Below are positions 1 through 11,831 of a stretch of 64,000 nucleotides of DNA, piece after piece. Where the stretch lies: contig NZ_LT906479.1 in NCBI RefSeq assembly GCF_900187015.1, forward strand, positions 2,914,001 through 2,978,000, read 5' to 3'. The notes under the pieces are model-generated. The model saw nothing but the letters and a program-made list of their open reading frames with translations. It had not been told where the DNA came from and ran no database searches. The DNA is from Serratia ficaria. GTDB taxonomy: Bacteria > Pseudomonadota > Gammaproteobacteria > Enterobacterales > Enterobacteriaceae. Every line of letters begins with the position of its first letter. Positions within the stretch are counted from its first letter, which is position 1. The position numbers were made by a program, and so were the translations under genes.

Positions 1-1
1 C

Positions 2-382
2 ATCCCTGAAAGGCTGGTTGAGGCGGAAACGGCGCACCGGGGGTTGACCGAGCTGGAGGTGGTTCCCGATATGCACACCCGCAAAGCCCGCATGGCGGCG
101 CTGGCGGACGGCTTTATCGCCCTGCCGGGCGGCATCGGCACGCTGGAAGAGCTGTTTGAAATCTGGACCTGGGGGCAGATCGGCTACCACAGCAAGCCGG
201 TCGGGCTATTGAACGTCAACGATTTCTACCGCCCGCTGAACAATTTCCTCGAGCACGTCGCCGATCAGGGGTTCATGCGTCACGATTATCTGGGCACCCT
301 GCATATCAGCGAGTCGGCGCAAACGCTGCTGCAACAGTTTGACGATTACCAACCCAAAACTTACGATCGCTGGGCAAAATAA
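2..382 (+). CDS. LOG-family protein, 3' part (TIGR00730 Rossmann fold)
   Basis: The gene enters from the left edge in frame from base 2, so its start lies outside the window; the TTG at 44 is internal. The remaining 126 residues hold the LOG-family signature PGGIGTLEE preceded by the conserved MHTRKARM segment. Family members hydrolyse nucleoside 5'-monophosphates with an N6-modified base (cytokinin riboside 5'-monophosphate phosphoribohydrolase) and were long misnamed lysine decarboxylases. The protein should be cytosolic. Its bacterial role is not settled. It is followed by a GC-rich imperfect hairpin near 388-418 and then xthA on the same strand. Family assignment is firm; substrate is not. 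Confidence 0.85.
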   Translation: MPERLVEAETAHRGLTELEVVPDMHTRKARMAALADGFIALPGGIGTLEELFEIWTWGQIGYHSKPVGLLNVNDFYRPLNNFLEHVADQGFMRHDYLGTLHISESAQTLLQQFDDYQPKTYDRWAK

Positions 383-482
383 TCCGGCCGGCAGCCAGCG
401 GCGCAGCCGCTGCCTGCGTTACATTTCCCGCCAAACTCTGCTACTATCTCCACACATTTTTCTTGTGAAAACGGCACCGCTC

Positions 483-1289
483 ATGAAGTTTGTCTCTTTT
501 AATATCAATGGACTGCGTGCGCGTCCGCATCAGCTGGCGGCAATCATCGAACAGCACCAGCCCGACGTTATCGGCCTGCAGGAAACCAAGGTCCACGACG
601 ACATGTTCCCGCTTGAAGACGTTAGCCAATATGGTTATCACGTGTTCTATCACGGGCAAAAAGGCCATTACGGCGTCGCCTTGCTGACCAAAGAACAGCC
701 TCTGGCGGTGCGTCGCGGCTTCCCGACCGACGATGAAGACGCGCAGCGCCGCATCATCATGGCCGACCTGGCGACCCCGCAAGGCACGCTGACGGTGATC
801 AACGGTTATTTCCCGCAGGGCGAAAGCCGCGACCACCCGACCAAATTCCCGGCCAAGACGCGCTTCTACCAGGATTTGCAAACTTACCTGGAGCAGCAGC
901 TGTCGGTGGAGTCACCGGTGCTGATCATGGGTGATATGAACATCAGCCACAGCGACTTTGATATCGGCATCGGTGAAGAAAGCCGCAAGCGCTGGCTGCG
1001 CACCGGCAAATGCTCCTTCCTGCCGGAAGAGCGCGCATGGATGGACCGCCTGCTGAACTGGGGGCTGGTGGACACCTATCGCCACGCCAACCCGGCGCGC
1101 AACGACCAGTTTTCGTGGTTCGATTACCGTTCGAAAGGTTTCGATGATAACCGCGGCCTGCGTATCGATCTGCTGTTGGCCAGCACGCCGCTGGCGGAGC
1201 GCTGCACCGCTACCGGCATCGATTATCAGATCCGCGGCATGGAGAAACCCTCCGATCACGCGCCGGTGTGGGCGGAATTCTCGCTGTAA
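483..1289 (+). CDS. xthA: Exodeoxyribonuclease III (AP endonuclease)
   Basis: This 268-residue protein has the same length as E. coli XthA and begins [17 protein letters not shown]. It belongs to the EEP (exonuclease-endonuclease-phosphatase) fold. Visible metal and catalytic motifs are LQETKV near residues 33-38, GDMNISHSD in the middle, RIDLLL, and the terminal SDHAPVW carrying the catalytic His. The enzyme cleaves abasic sites and removes 3'-blocking groups in base excision repair, and degrades duplex DNA 3' to 5'. The ATG at 483 was chosen because it matches the family N-terminus; the frame stays open upstream to 339 but that part looks non-coding. A strong hairpin follows the stop. Confidence 0.97.
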   Translation: MKFVSFNINGLRARPHQLAAIIEQHQPDVIGLQETKVHDDMFPLEDVSQYGYHVFYHGQKGHYGVALLTKEQPLAVRRGFPTDDEDAQRRIIMADLATPQGTLTVINGYFPQGESRDHPTKFPAKTRFYQDLQTYLEQQLSVESPVLIMGDMNISHSDFDIGIGEESRKRWLRTGKCSFLPEERAWMDRLLNWGLVDTYRHANPARNDQFSWFDYRSKGFDDNRGLRIDLLLASTPLAERCTATGIDYQIRGMEKPSDHAPVWAEFSL

Positions 1290-1296
1290 TATGTTC

Positions 1297-1316
1297 ACCC
1301 CGGCGCTCGCCGGGGT
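1297..1316 (+). terminator. Hairpin after xthA
   Basis: A perfect 9-bp stem (ACCCCGGCG / CGCCGGGGT) with a 2-base loop sits 7 bases after the xthA stop. It lacks a real T-run (TTCTG follows), so it may act as a weak terminator or an mRNA-stabilising structure. It lies just upstream of the nudG start. Confidence 0.5.
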
Positions 1317-1333
1317 TCTGCTCTGTGGTGCTA

Positions 1334-1735
1334 ATGAAAATCATCGATGTGGTCGCCGCGATTATCGAAAAAGACGGCGAAATTCTGTTGGCCCAGCGCG
1401 ACGCCAGCAGCGATCAGGCCGGCCTGTGGGAGTTCCCCGGCGGTAAGGTTGAAGCGGGTGAAAGCCAGCCGCAGGCGCTGGCGCGAGAGCTGGATGAAGA
1501 GTTGGGGATCCTGGCCCGCGTGGGGCATTACGTCGCCAGCAACCAGTGGCAACAGGGTGAGCGCATTATCCGGCTGCACGCCTGGCGCGTTGAGGCGTTC
1601 CGTGGTGAACTGCAGCGGCGTTGCCATGCCGAACTGGTTTGGGTTACGCCGCAGCAGGCGCAGCGCTATGCCCTGGCACCGGCGGATATTCCGCTGCTGG
1701 CAGCCTATATCGCCGCTCAGGGCCCAGCACGCTGA
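1334..1735 (+). CDS. nudG: Nudix pyrimidine (deoxy)nucleoside triphosphate pyrophosphohydrolase
   Basis: This 133-residue Nudix protein has a box starting GGKVEAGES and ending RELDEELGI, which fits the GX5EX7REUXEEXGU pattern. E. coli NudG (135 aa) hydrolyses CTP, dCTP, 5-methyl-dCTP and 8-oxo-dGTP to the monophosphates, a nucleotide-pool cleaning role. The E. coli gene also lies near xthA, ynjH, topB and selD, which favours NudG over MutT. No good ribosome-binding site precedes ATG 1334, and an in-frame GTG at 1328 is a possible alternative. It faces the convergent ynjH gene 21 bases downstream. Confidence 0.85.
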   Translation: MKIIDVVAAIIEKDGEILLAQRDASSDQAGLWEFPGGKVEAGESQPQALARELDEELGILARVGHYVASNQWQQGERIIRLHAWRVEAFRGELQRRCHAELVWVTPQQAQRYALAPADIPLLAAYIAAQGPAR

Positions 1736-1756
1736 GCCCGGATCCAGGTTACATCG

Positions 1757-2038
1757 TCACTTCTTCAGGCGCACCCAGATGAGCGGATTGGTGCCAACCA
1801 CGTTGTGGTCCCGTACGCACTGCAGTACCTCATCGTCGATTTTCAGCACCGCCCCTTCGGAGTAATTCTGATTCCGGTAGACGCAGCAGCGGTTGCAGGC
1901 CTGAGTTTCGGCGTTTTTCGCCGCCCCCCAAATTTCTGGCGAAACCGGCAGCACCACATCCACGTCACCGCGATGGGCGCCGGCCGCGCCGGAAACCAAC
2001 CACACCCCCGCCGTCAGCATCAGTAACCCGTGTTTCAT
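1757..2038 (-). CDS. ynjH: YnjH family (DUF1496) exported small protein
   Basis: This 93-residue protein begins with a signal peptide ([20 protein letters not shown], cleavage probably after AGA) and so should be periplasmic. The mature part contains [19 protein letters not shown], the Cys-rich core typical of DUF1496, and a further Cys. Its function is unknown. The start codon overlaps the topB stop by four bases (ATGA), so it is probably translationally coupled and the last gene of the selD-mnmH-topB-ynjH transcript. The E. coli ynjH gene lies in the same general neighbourhood. Confidence 0.85.
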   Translation of the reverse strand: MKHGLLMLTAGVWLVSGAAGAHRGDVDVVLPVSPEIWGAAKNAETQACNRCCVYRNQNYSEGAVLKIDDEVLQCVRDHNVVGTNPLIWVRLKK

Positions 2039-3960
2039 TCGCTCTTCTCCCGCGCCTTGCCGGCGCTCTTCCTGCGTTTCTTGCCGCCCGCCGAAGGCGG
2101 CGGCGGCAACCCACGAAACGCCATACTCGCCCGGCTCTGCTTGGCCTGATAAATCAGCTCCTGCAAAGTGCCGACCAGCGGCTGCATGAAGTCCTGATAG
2201 CGGCAGGATTTTTCGCTGATTTGCGTCAGCGTGGCTTCCCAGTTGGCCGTCATATCAGGGCGTGCTGCGATGTCCGGCAGCGAGTGGATCAGCGCGCGGC
2301 CGGTTTCGCTGGGGTGAATATAGCGTCCCTTCTTGTACAGAAACGCACGCTTGAACAGCAATTCGATGATCCCCGCCCGCGTGGCTTCGGTACCTAAACC
2401 ATCGGTCGCCCGCAGGATTTTCTTTAGCGCTTTATCCTGCACGAAGCGCGCAATGCCGGTCATCGCCGACAACAGGCTGGCATCGGTGAAGGGGCGCGGC
2501 GGCTGCGTCTGGCGTTCGACCACCTCGCCGCGCTCGCACAGCAGCTCGTCATCTTTCGCCACCACCGGCAGCGGCGCACCTTCGTTCTCTTCGTCGCGCT
2601 CCTTGCTGCCCAGCAGCGTGCGCCACCCGGCCTCGGCCAGAAAACGCGCCTTGGCGATAAATTTGCCGCCGGCGATATCCAGCTCGATCACGCATTTGCG
2701 GAACATCGCATCCGGGCAAAACTGCATCAGATACTGACGGGCCACCAGCCCATAGACATTCAGCTCATCCTGAGTCAGGTTGACCTTGCTGGCGCGCGCG
2801 GTAGGAATAATCGCGTGGTGGGCATCCACCTTTTTGTCATCCCAACAGCGGTTGCGGCGATCGCTGTCGATCACCGGCTGCGGGTAGAGATCCGGCTGAT
2901 GTACGCTGATGGCGTTCAGCACCGCGTGGCGCCCGGCGAAATGCTCCTCCGGCAGGTAGCGGCAATCGGAGCGCGGATAGGTAATCAGCTTATGGGTTTC
3001 GTACAGCCGCTGGCAAACGTCCAGCACCTGCTGGGCGCTGAGGTTATAACGTCTGGACGCCTCAATCTGCAGGGTCGACAACGAAAACGGCAGCGGCGCG
3101 GTATCTGATTCCCGTTTATCGTTATAGGACGTGACCAGCGCCGGCTGGCCTTCGATGCGTTTGAGCACGTGCTCCGCCAGCGGCCGGTGCAGCAGCCGCC
3201 CTTCTTCATCCTGATACGGCTCGCAGGAATCGCTGGGCTGCCAGACCGCCACGAAGCGCTCTTCTTTCGGCGTAACGATATGCGCTTTAACTTCGAAAAA
3301 GTCCTTCGGCACAAAGTTCTCAATGTCTTCATCACGCCGCACCACCAGCCCCAGCACCGGCGTCTGCACCCGTCCTACCGACAGCACGCCGTCATAGCCG
3401 GCATTTCGCCCCAGCAGGGTATAGGCGCGGGTCATATTGATGCCGTACAGCCAGTCGGCGCGCGAGCGCGCCAACGCCGACACGCACAGCGGGATAAAGT
3501 CGCGGTTGTCGCGCAGCCGGTCGACGGCGCGCTCCACCGCCTGCGGGTTGAGATCGTTGATCAGGCAGCGGCGGACGTTTTGCCGCTTGTCCGCCGTTAA
3601 CTCCAGGTAGTCCAGCACCTCGTCGACCAACAGCTGCCCCTCGCGATCCGGGTCGCCGGCGTGCACCACCTCGTCGGCCTCGAGCAGCAGTTTTTTGATG
3701 GCGTTCAGCTGCTTGCTGACCGACGGTCGCGGCTGGAGACGCCATTTTTCTGGGATAATCGGCAGATCCGCCAACGACCAGCGCGCATAGCGGCTGTCGT
3801 AGGCATCGGGCTGCGCCTGCTCCAGCAGGTGCCCGACGCACCAGGTCACCACATCGTTGCTGCCGCAGGCGATAAAACCGTCACCGCGACGGTGCGGCTT
3901 GGGAAGTACGTCGGCAATGGCGCGCGCCAAACTCGGTTTCTCGGCAATAAACAGTCGCAT
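2035..3960 (-). CDS. topB: DNA topoisomerase III
   Basis: This 641-residue type IA topoisomerase has an N-terminal Toprim domain ([20 protein letters not shown]; acidic motif [14 protein letters not shown] near residue 100) and the catalytic tyrosine in [12 protein letters not shown] near residue 330. The C-terminus is basic ([15 protein letters not shown]) and likely binds DNA. It resolves precatenanes at replication forks and decatenates daughter chromosomes. Length is close to the E. coli enzyme (653 aa). Its ATG overlaps the mnmH stop by one base (TAATG) and its stop overlaps ynjH, which indicates a single transcript. Confidence 0.97.
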   Translation of the reverse strand: MRLFIAEKPSLARAIADVLPKPHRRGDGFIACGSNDVVTWCVGHLLEQAQPDAYDSRYARWSLADLPIIPEKWRLQPRPSVSKQLNAIKKLLLEADEVVHAGDPDREGQLLVDEVLDYLELTADKRQNVRRCLINDLNPQAVERAVDRLRDNRDFIPLCVSALARSRADWLYGINMTRAYTLLGRNAGYDGVLSVGRVQTPVLGLVVRRDEDIENFVPKDFFEVKAHIVTPKEERFVAVWQPSDSCEPYQDEEGRLLHRPLAEHVLKRIEGQPALVTSYNDKRESDTAPLPFSLSTLQIEASRRYNLSAQQVLDVCQRLYETHKLITYPRSDCRYLPEEHFAGRHAVLNAISVHQPDLYPQPVIDSDRRNRCWDDKKVDAHHAIIPTARASKVNLTQDELNVYGLVARQYLMQFCPDAMFRKCVIELDIAGGKFIAKARFLAEAGWRTLLGSKERDEENEGAPLPVVAKDDELLCERGEVVERQTQPPRPFTDASLLSAMTGIARFVQDKALKKILRATDGLGTEATRAGIIELLFKRAFLYKKGRYIHPSETGRALIHSLPDIAARPDMTANWEATLTQISEKSCRYQDFMQPLVGTLQELIYQAKQSRASMAFRGLPPPPSAGGKKRRKSAGKAREKSE

Positions 3961-5078
3961 TATTCACCGTTTTTCTGGCTGTACGTCATCAGGAATTCTC
4001 TTACTTCAGCATAGTTCCCGCGGAAAACGATTCGTCGGGATTTTTTTTCCAACTGGAAGTGATACATCGGATCGTAGTAATGCTGCAACAGCGCTGCCAG
4101 CCACTGCCGGTGCGCCTCGCCGTTGCCGCTGAGCCGCTGTTGCTTCAGCGCGGCCTCCAGCCGCAGCGTCAGCTGCTGGAATCGCTCCAGACCCAATCGA
4201 CGGCGGATGGCGAACAGCCCCTGGTGCAGATACTCATCGTACTGCCGCCAGCCTTCATCGGCGCCATAGGCCCGTTCAAACTGCGCGCGCATGCCGTCGA
4301 TATACTCGGCCTGCAGCCGGGCCAGGCGCGTCTCAAAGGGATCGTCGATCACCGCCACCGGCGCCTGCTGCATGCCGTTGAACAGCGGCAACGGCAGATT
4401 ATTGCTGCCGATAATCCGGCCTTCGTCCTCCAGCACCCAGCGGCGGCTGCCACCATGCTGTTTTTTCAGCAATAACACAGCCAGACGATTCTCAAAATCA
4501 ATCTGTGAACTCTGGCCGGCCAGCGTTCGGCCAAAAGATGAGCCGCGGTGACGCGCCGCCCCTTCGAGATCGACGCCATCGGCCAGTTGGTTGACCAGCA
4601 GCGTCTTGCCGCTGCCGGTATTGCCGCCGACCAGCGCCATCGGCATCTCCGCGCATTGCGCCAGCGTGTCGAGCAGGAAATGACGCAGCGCTTTGTAGCC
4701 GCCGATAACCCGCGGATACTCGAGCCCGGCCTCACGCAGCCACTGTTGCACCAGCTGCGAACGCAGGCCGCCGCGGAAACAGTATAGATAGCCCTCGGGC
4801 TGACGCGCACATTGCGCCAGCCATGCCCGGGTGCGCTGCTCGCGCAGCCTGCCGTTCACCAGGCGGTGGCCCAGGGCGATCGCCGCCTGCTGCCCCTGCT
4901 GTTTATAACAGGTGCCCACCGCCTGCCGCTCGCTGTCGTTCATCAACGGCAGATTCACCGCCTGGGCGAAGGCGCCCTGTTGAAACTCGACCGGCGCCCG
5001 CAGGTCTATCAGCGGCAGATCCTGCAAAAAAATACCTCGGTAATCGTCGGTATCCGGCCTTCCCTGCGCGATGGACAC
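3960..5078 (-). CDS. mnmH: tRNA 2-selenouridine synthase
   Basis: This 372-residue protein has an N-terminal rhodanese domain with the catalytic Cys in [12 protein letters not shown] (about residue 99) and a C-terminal P-loop domain with [12 protein letters not shown]. It replaces sulfur by selenium in 2-thiouridine at the tRNA wobble position through a geranylated intermediate, using selenophosphate from SelD. It starts with GTG at 5078, overlapping the selD TAG by one base, so expression is likely coupled to its selenium donor. E. coli MnmH (SelU/YbbB) is 364 aa and lies elsewhere in that genome, so the physical linkage to selD here is informative. Confidence 0.95.
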   Translation of the reverse strand: MSIAQGRPDTDDYRGIFLQDLPLIDLRAPVEFQQGAFAQAVNLPLMNDSERQAVGTCYKQQGQQAAIALGHRLVNGRLREQRTRAWLAQCARQPEGYLYCFRGGLRSQLVQQWLREAGLEYPRVIGGYKALRHFLLDTLAQCAEMPMALVGGNTGSGKTLLVNQLADGVDLEGAARHRGSSFGRTLAGQSSQIDFENRLAVLLLKKQHGGSRRWVLEDEGRIIGSNNLPLPLFNGMQQAPVAVIDDPFETRLARLQAEYIDGMRAQFERAYGADEGWRQYDEYLHQGLFAIRRRLGLERFQQLTLRLEAALKQQRLSGNGEAHRQWLAALLQHYYDPMYHFQLEKKSRRIVFRGNYAEVREFLMTYSQKNGE

Positions 5079-6121
5079 TATACGACCTCAATCAGCGGTT
5101 TGCCGGCGACCGCGGCGTGCAGTTCGCCGATGGCGTTGAGCGGAATGCCATGGCGTTCGGCAATCGCCTGCACCTGCTGCTCCGCTTCGGGCAGCACCGC
5201 CAACAGCAGGCCGCCGGAGGTCTGCGGATCGCACAACAGCTGCCGCTGCAGGCTGCTCATCTCGCCGACCAGGTGACCGTAGCTGTCAAAATTGCGGCCG
5301 GTACCGCCCGGCACGCAACCTTCGGCGATATAGGCCTCGACGTTCGGCAGCTTCGGCACCTGCTCGAACCACAGCGTAGCCTGCAGCCCGGAACCCTGGC
5401 ACACTTCGCTCAGGTGGCCCAGCAGCCCAAAGCCGGTGATGTCGGTCATCGCCGTCACCCCGGCCACCTCGGCAAAATCCGCGCCGGGTTTATTGAGCCG
5501 GCACATCACTTCGGTCGCCAATCCCTGATGTTCGGGACGCAGTTTGCTTTTCTTCTCGGCGGTGGTCAGCACGCCGATCCCCAGCGGTTTGGTCAGGAAC
5601 AGCTTGGCCCCGGCCTGCGCCGCGCTGTTTTTCTTCACCCGCTCGGTATTGACCACGCCGGTCACCGCCAGGCCGAAGATCGGCTCCGGCGCGTCGATGG
5701 AATGCCCGCCGGCCAGCGCGATGCCGGCCTGCTGGCAGGCGAAGCGCCCGCCGTCGATCACCTGCTGCGCCACTTCCGGCGGCAGCGTGGCGATCGGCCA
5801 GCCGAGGATGGCGATCGCCATGATCGGTTTGCCGCCCATGGCGTAGACGTCGCTGATGGCGTTGGCGGCGGCGATGCGGCCAAAATCGAAAGGATCGTCG
5901 ACGATCGGCATAAAGAAGTCGGTGGTGCTGATGATGCCGACGCCGTTGCCGATGTCGTACACCGCCGCGTCGTCACGGGTTTCATTGCCTACCAGCAGGC
6001 GCGGGTCGACAAACTTTTCACGCTCGCTGTGCAGGATGGTTTCGAGAACTTTCGGTGAGATTTTACAGCCGCAGCCAGCGCCATGGCTGTACTGGGTTAA
6101 ACGGATCGCCGGCGATGTCAT
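5078..6121 (-). CDS. selD: Selenide, water dikinase (selenophosphate synthetase)
   Basis: This 347-residue protein has the same length as E. coli SelD. The catalytic Cys17 and Lys20 are visible in [11 protein letters not shown], so this is the cysteine rather than the selenocysteine form. It makes selenophosphate from selenide and ATP, for selenocysteine and selenouridine synthesis. The start at 6121 was chosen over an in-frame start 30 bases upstream because AAGGGAG sits at the right distance and the N-terminus then matches E. coli. It is first in the overlapping selD-mnmH-topB-ynjH chain. Confidence 0.96.
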   Translation of the reverse strand: MTSPAIRLTQYSHGAGCGCKISPKVLETILHSEREKFVDPRLLVGNETRDDAAVYDIGNGVGIISTTDFFMPIVDDPFDFGRIAAANAISDVYAMGGKPIMAIAILGWPIATLPPEVAQQVIDGGRFACQQAGIALAGGHSIDAPEPIFGLAVTGVVNTERVKKNSAAQAGAKLFLTKPLGIGVLTTAEKKSKLRPEHQGLATEVMCRLNKPGADFAEVAGVTAMTDITGFGLLGHLSEVCQGSGLQATLWFEQVPKLPNVEAYIAEGCVPGGTGRNFDSYGHLVGEMSSLQRQLLCDPQTSGGLLLAVLPEAEQQVQAIAERHGIPLNAIGELHAAVAGKPLIEVV

Positions 6122-6277
6122 AGTCCACTCCCTTCGATTAACGGCACTCAAGATAGCATAGGGTAGCGCTTGCCGAAGGGATTGATAAGAGCAGGCCGCC
6201 GATTAGCGTGCAGCCTGCTCAGAAACAAGGCAATTCTGCGGGTTACGGCGCATTTTTGCCGCATTCCCGCCGCGGGA

Positions 6278-6829
6278 TCAGAAATAGCTGACGAACGGCG
6301 TGCTGTCCGGCGCGATGACCCTGGTCGCGGCTTTCAGCTGCGGGGTGCCCAGATAGAGGAAACCGACGATCTCATCCTGCTCGCGGCAGCCGAAGGCTTC
6401 GCGCACCAGCGCATGCTCGGTCCAGGCGCCGGTGCGCCAGATGCCGTTAAAGCCCTGCGCCAACGCCGCCATCTGCATCGCCTGCACCGCACAGCCCGCG
6501 GACACCACCTGCTCCCAGCGCGGCACCTTGGTTTCTTCGGTACAGTGTGCGATCACGGTGATGATCAACGGCGCGCGGAACGGCGCCTTGGTGGCTTTTT
6601 CGATCGCCGCGTCGTCCAGCTGATCCTGCCTGGCAGCAGCTTGTAACAATTGACTGAAACGCTCCAGACCCTGATTCTCAATCATCACGAAGCGCCACGG
6701 CTGCAGGGCGCCGTGATCCGGGGCGCGCAGGCCCGCATTGATGATATTCTGGCGCACTTCTCCCGCCGGCGCCGGTTCCGCCAGCCGCGAGGCCGAGCGG
6801 CGATTCAGTAAAAGATCCAGTGCATCCAT
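6278..6829 (-). CDS. ydjA: Nitroreductase-family flavoprotein YdjA
   Basis: This 183-residue protein has the nitroreductase fold. It opens [19 protein letters not shown], the FMN-binding RRS motif, and ends with [20 protein letters not shown], nearly as in E. coli YdjA (183 aa). YdjA is a minimal FMN oxidoreductase with poorly defined physiological substrate. As in E. coli, it lies between selD and sppA. It is divergent from sppA across 160 bases. Confidence 0.93.
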   Translation of the reverse strand: MDALDLLLNRRSASRLAEPAPAGEVRQNIINAGLRAPDHGALQPWRFVMIENQGLERFSQLLQAAARQDQLDDAAIEKATKAPFRAPLIITVIAHCTEETKVPRWEQVVSAGCAVQAMQMAALAQGFNGIWRTGAWTEHALVREAFGCREQDEIVGFLYLGTPQLKAATRVIAPDSTPFVSYF

Positions 6830-6989
6830 CGTAAACTCCTGATAACAATTTTCATTACGATCACGTTAACATAGCTCAACAGCGAGTTACAGCCTCGGCA
6901 ATACTGTCTGTGAGCCACGATTTAAAGCTGACATTTCTTCGGCCGCTCATTAGGATAGCGGAACATTCTCGACTCTTGTTGGAGAGCAC

Positions 6990-8846
6990 ATGCGCACATT
7001 GTGGCAAATTATTGCCGGCATATTCAGGTGGACATGGCGTCTGCTGAACTTTATCAGGGAACTGATCCTTAACCTGTTCCTGGTGTTGCTGATCCTGGTT
7101 GGGGTCGGCATTTATCTGTCCTTCCAAAGCTCCACCACCCCGACGGTGCCGGCGCGCGGCGCGCTGCTGGTCGATCTGAGCGGCGTGGTGGTCGATCAAC
7201 CGTCAATGAACAACAAGGTGCGTCAGTGGGGCCGCGAGCTGCTCGGCGCCTCCAGCAACCGCCTGCAGGAAAACTCGCTGTTCGACGTGGTGGACAGCAT
7301 CCGCAAGGCCAAAGACGACAAAAACATTACCGGCATGGTATTGCAGTTGAATGACTTCGCCGGCGCCGATCAGCCTTCCCTGCAGTACATCGGCAAGGCG
7401 CTGCGCGAGTTCCGCGACAGCGGCAAACCGATCTTCGCCATCGGCGACAGCTACAACCAGACGCAATACTACCTGGCCAGCTATGCCAACAAGGTCTATC
7501 TGTCGCCGCAGGGCGCGGTCGATCTGCACGGTTTCGCCACCAACAACCTGTACTACAAATCGTTGCTGGAGATGCTCAAGGTCACCACCCATATTTTCCG
7601 CGTCGGCACCTATAAATCGGCGGTCGAACCCTTGATCCGCGACGATATGTCGCCGGCCGCGCGCGAAGCGGACAGCCGCTGGATCGGCGGTTTGTGGCAA
7701 AACTATCTGGATACCGTGGCGGCCAACCGTCAGCTCACCCCGCAGCAGCTGTTCCCTGGCGCCGCCGGCGTGCTGACCGGCCTGCAGGCGGCTGGCGGCG
7801 ACACCGCCCGCTATGCGCTGGACAACAAGCTGGTGGATGAGCTGGCTTCGCGCACCGCGATCGAAAACCAGCTGGTGAAAACCTTTGGCTGGGACAAGCA
7901 GGCCAATGATTTCAACGCCATCAGCATCTATGACTACCAGCCGAAACCGGCGGCGGATCAGGGCGGCAAGATAGCCGTGATCTTCGCCAACGGCGCCATC
8001 ATGGACGGGCAACAAACGCCCGGCAGCGTTGGCGGCGACACCACCGCCGACGAACTGCGCCAGGCGCGTCTGGACCCGGCCATCAAGGCGGTGGTATTCC
8101 GCGTCAACAGCCCGGGCGGCAGCGTCAGCGCTTCCGAAGTGATCCGCTCCGAACTGGCGGCGGTACGCGCCGCCGGCAAGCCGGTGGTGGTTTCGATGGG
8201 CGGCATGGCGGCCTCGGGCGGCTACTGGGTCTCTACCCCGGCCGATTACATCATCGCCAGCCCAAGCACCCTGACCGGCTCGATCGGCATTTTCGGCATC
8301 ATCAACACCTATGAGCAGACGCTGGACAGCATCGGCGTGCACACCGACGGCGTAGCGACCTCGCCATTGGCCGATATTGCCGTGACCAAGGCGCTGCCGC
8401 CGGAATTCGCTCAGATGATGCAGTTGAACATCGAGAACGGTTACCAGAACTTTATCGGCCTGGTGGCTAAAGCGCGCAAAATGACGCCGCAGCAGGTGGA
8501 TCACATCGCGCAGGGCCACGTGTGGCTCGGCAGCGACGCCAAGGCCAACGGGTTGGTCGATCAGCTGGGCGATTTCGACGACGCAGTGAAAAAAGCGGCC
8601 GAACTGGCCAAGCTGAAACAGTGGCAGTTGAACTGGTTCGTCGATACGCCAAGCCTGACCGATATGGTGCTCGGCCAGTTCGGCGTGTCGATTCACGCCA
8701 TGCTGCCTGCCGCCGTTCAGGCCGTGCTGCCGGCGCCGCTGGCCTCCGTCGCCATGGCGGTGAAAGAGCAACCGGGCCTGTTCAACAATCTGAACGATCC
8801 GCAAAACCGTTACGCTATCTGTTTGACCTGCGGAGAAGTCCGCTAA
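6990..8846 (+). CDS. sppA: Signal peptide peptidase SppA (protease IV), 67 kDa form
   Basis: This 618-residue inner-membrane serine protease has an N-terminal anchor (about residues 22-48, rich in Leu, Val and Ile) followed by two tandem S49 domains, as in the long enterobacterial form. The catalytic Ser region is [12 protein letters not shown] in the C-terminal half, and [16 protein letters not shown] precedes it; the general-base Lys lies in the N-terminal repeat. It degrades signal peptides left in the membrane after cleavage by leader peptidase. It opens a plus-strand run followed by ansA and pncA, as in E. coli, with a strong terminator after it. Confidence 0.96.
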   Translation: MRTLWQIIAGIFRWTWRLLNFIRELILNLFLVLLILVGVGIYLSFQSSTTPTVPARGALLVDLSGVVVDQPSMNNKVRQWGRELLGASSNRLQENSLFDVVDSIRKAKDDKNITGMVLQLNDFAGADQPSLQYIGKALREFRDSGKPIFAIGDSYNQTQYYLASYANKVYLSPQGAVDLHGFATNNLYYKSLLEMLKVTTHIFRVGTYKSAVEPLIRDDMSPAAREADSRWIGGLWQNYLDTVAANRQLTPQQLFPGAAGVLTGLQAAGGDTARYALDNKLVDELASRTAIENQLVKTFGWDKQANDFNAISIYDYQPKPAADQGGKIAVIFANGAIMDGQQTPGSVGGDTTADELRQARLDPAIKAVVFRVNSPGGSVSASEVIRSELAAVRAAGKPVVVSMGGMAASGGYWVSTPADYIIASPSTLTGSIGIFGIINTYEQTLDSIGVHTDGVATSPLADIAVTKALPPEFAQMMQLNIENGYQNFIGLVAKARKMTPQQVDHIAQGHVWLGSDAKANGLVDQLGDFDDAVKKAAELAKLKQWQLNWFVDTPSLTDMVLGQFGVSIHAMLPAAVQAVLPAPLASVAMAVKEQPGLFNNLNDPQNRYAICLTCGEVR

Positions 8847-8859
8847 CAAATAAATCTTC

Positions 8860-8886
8860 AGCCCGGCAGCCGCCGGGCTTTTTTTC
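8860..8886 (+). terminator. Intrinsic terminator after sppA
   Basis: The stem AGCCCGGC / GCCGGGCT with loop AGCC is followed by a run of seven T. It lies 14 bases after the sppA stop and separates sppA from ansA. Confidence 0.85.
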
Positions 8887-8939
8887 TGCCGTTATCCCCC
8901 TATAATTCAGCCCATCTTATCTCCGTTAAAACAATGACC

Positions 8940-9956
<1,017 letters not shown>

Positions 9957-9974
9957 CCTCATTTTGGAGCGGCG

Positions 9975-10607
9975 ATGAAAACGGCCCTGTTGTTGATTGA
10001 CCTGCAAAATGACTTTTGCCCCGGCGGCGCGCTGGCGGTAACGGACGGCGACGCCGCCGTCGCCGTCGCCAATCGCGCCATCGCCGCCTGTGTCGCGCGC
10101 GGTGAACCGGTGGTCGCCTGCCAGGACTGGCACCCCGCCAACCACCGCAGCTTTGCGGTCAACGCCAATGCCCAGCCGGGCACCCTGGGCCTGTTGGAGG
10201 GCCTGCCGCAGGTCTGGTGGCCGGTGCATTGCGTGCAGGGGAGCCCCGGGGCCGAATTTCATCCCGATTTGCATCAGGCGGCCATCGCGGAGGTGTTCCG
10301 CAAAGGGCAAAGCCCGGATATCGACAGCTACAGCGCCTTCTTCGACAACGGCCACCGGGCGCAAACCGCGCTCAACGACTGGCTGCAAAGCCATGGCGTC
10401 GACCGGCTGGCGATCATGGGGCTGGCGACCGACTACTGCGTCAAATTCAGCGTGCTGGACGCGCTGGAGCTGGGGTATCAGACGCAGGTAATCGTCGACG
10501 GCTGCCGCGGCGTCGATTTGCAGCCGGGCGACAGCCGGCAAGCGCTGCAGGCGATGCGGCAAGCCGGCGCGCAGCTGGTTACCTTGTCACAATTCATCGC
10601 CGGCTGA
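9975..10607 (+). CDS. pncA: Nicotinamidase
   Basis: This 210-residue isochorismatase-fold hydrolase carries the catalytic Asp in LLIDLQNDFCPGGAL, a metal site in DWHPANH, and the catalytic Cys in GLATDYCVKFS near residue 155. It converts nicotinamide to nicotinate in NAD salvage. A good ribosome-binding site (GGAG) precedes ATG 9975. It lies 18 bases after ansA. Both members of the pair are amidases that release ammonia. Confidence 0.96.
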   Translation: MKTALLLIDLQNDFCPGGALAVTDGDAAVAVANRAIAACVARGEPVVACQDWHPANHRSFAVNANAQPGTLGLLEGLPQVWWPVHCVQGSPGAEFHPDLHQAAIAEVFRKGQSPDIDSYSAFFDNGHRAQTALNDWLQSHGVDRLAIMGLATDYCVKFSVLDALELGYQTQVIVDGCRGVDLQPGDSRQALQAMRQAGAQLVTLSQFIAG

Positions 10608-10791
10608 CAGCCGGGGCGCCCTGCTTTCTCCGGCGAAAATCGCCAATCGCTGTTCGCCATTTCAAAGGTTTGAGCGGCGCTATGTTCTGGGAATGGGTAC
10701 CGACGGCCACTACCGTCTGGCGGGTCTTTGGGGATAAACGGCGGGAAGCGCTAAAACGGCGGGCGATGGCGGCATCGCCCTGCCTTGCGCA

Positions 10792-11064
10792 TTATTGCGG
10801 TTTCAGTTTTACCAGCGGTTCGCCGACGAACTGCTGTTTCAGCTCCTGCTTGCTTTTCATCACGATCTGGCCGTCGGTGCCGATGCTCATATGTTGCGGA
10901 TCGGCATTGTTCATCGACTGCCACAGCATCACCGCCTGCAGGCTGTTTTCTTTCTGTTCCGGGGTCAGCGCCACGCCGTCCGGCCATTTGCCCAGCTCAA
11001 CCGCCTGCGCCAGGCGCTGGTAGATTTCCGGCGTCATCGCCGCAATCAGATCTTTCACATCCAT
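10792..11064 (-). CDS. yeaC: YeaC family (DUF1315) protein
   Basis: This protein of about 90 residues shares the core MTPEIYQRL...AVELGKWPDGVALTPEQKENSLQ with E. coli YeaC, which has the same length and also sits next to pncA. No function is established. It has no signal or membrane segment and looks like a small helical cytosolic protein. ATG 11064 matches the family start; an in-frame GTG at 11079 would add five residues. Confidence 0.87.
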   Translation of the reverse strand: MDVKDLIAAMTPEIYQRLAQAVELGKWPDGVALTPEQKENSLQAVMLWQSMNNADPQHMSIGTDGQIVMKSKQELKQQFVGEPLVKLKPQ

Positions 11065-11128
11065 CAGAGCATTTCCCACCTGCGGAAGAATAATTAGCTG
11101 AATCGATTTTGTTGGCCAAATGCCCCCC

Positions 11129-11542
11129 TTAGCCGACGGTCTTATCGCCGTTCTCGCCGTCGGTAAAGCTCAGCGACGCCGAGTTAACGCAGAAGCGTTC
11201 GCCGGTCGGCTGCGGGCCATCGGGGAATACATGCCCCAAATGCGCGTCGCAGTGGCCGCAGCGGATCTCAACGCGATGCATATTATGTGAATTATCATCA
11301 AGATAACGAATTGCATCATCGGAAACCGGCTCATAAAAGCTCGGCCAGCCGCAGCCGGAATCATACTTGGTTTCCGAATAGAACAGCGGCTGGTTACAGC
11401 ACAGGCAATGGTACACGCCCTCGCGTTTGTTGTGCAGCAATTTCCCGGAATACGGCGCTTCGGTGCCGCGCTCCTGGGTCACATAACGTTGGATTTCATT
11501 CAGTTCCGTGACCGGTTGACCTGGGGTTGTCTCTTTAGCCAT
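11129..11542 (-). CDS. msrB: Peptide-methionine (R)-S-oxide reductase
   Basis: This 137-residue protein has the same length as E. coli MsrB. The catalytic Cys is in [11 protein letters not shown], and the two CxxC zinc-site pairs are CLCCNQ and CGHC. It reduces the R diastereomer of methionine sulfoxide in proteins, using thioredoxin. ATG 11542 fits the family start; the frame stays open upstream but that part is low-complexity. It is divergent from gapA, as in E. coli. Confidence 0.96.
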   Translation of the reverse strand: MAKETTPGQPVTELNEIQRYVTQERGTEAPYSGKLLHNKREGVYHCLCCNQPLFYSETKYDSGCGWPSFYEPVSDDAIRYLDDNSHNMHRVEIRCGHCDAHLGHVFPDGPQPTGERFCVNSASLSFTDGENGDKTVG

Positions 11543-11666
11543 TTGTGCGTTTCTCTGAATGTGGATAATGTCAACGAAAACAATGATTAATAATAACAAA
11601 AAATTAACACCGCTGCAGGGGTTTTTGGCCTAAACTGTACGCCATAAAGGTCACGCCGCGATGTTA

Positions 11667-11682
11667 TGTGATACCGATCACA
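11667..11682. promoter_or_regulatory. CRP-binding site upstream of gapA
   Basis: TGTGA-N6-TCACA is a perfect consensus core, centred about 216 bases before the gapA start in the msrB/gapA divergent region. The E. coli gapA promoter region is known to be controlled by CRP among several promoters. The site itself is direct observation; its target is inferred. Confidence 0.75.
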
Positions 11683-11831
11683 CATCTTGCGCATGCTGAC
11701 TTTATACTTGGCGGTTTGACCCCATATTACGGATGAGGCCGAACGCAAACGGACTGTGCAATAAGCGCGCAAACCCGACCCCCAGGTTTGACTTGCCGCA
11801 AGAATTGACACGATTCCGCTTGACGCTTGGT

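Noticed and set aside
4823..6058. Open frame of 411 codons antisense to selD and mnmH
   Set aside because: It overlaps two firmly identified genes; the translation has no family features and extreme Arg/Gln/His content.
7203..8849. Open frame of 548 codons antisense to sppA
   Set aside because: It covers sppA almost exactly on the opposite strand, with low-information composition and no recognisable motif.
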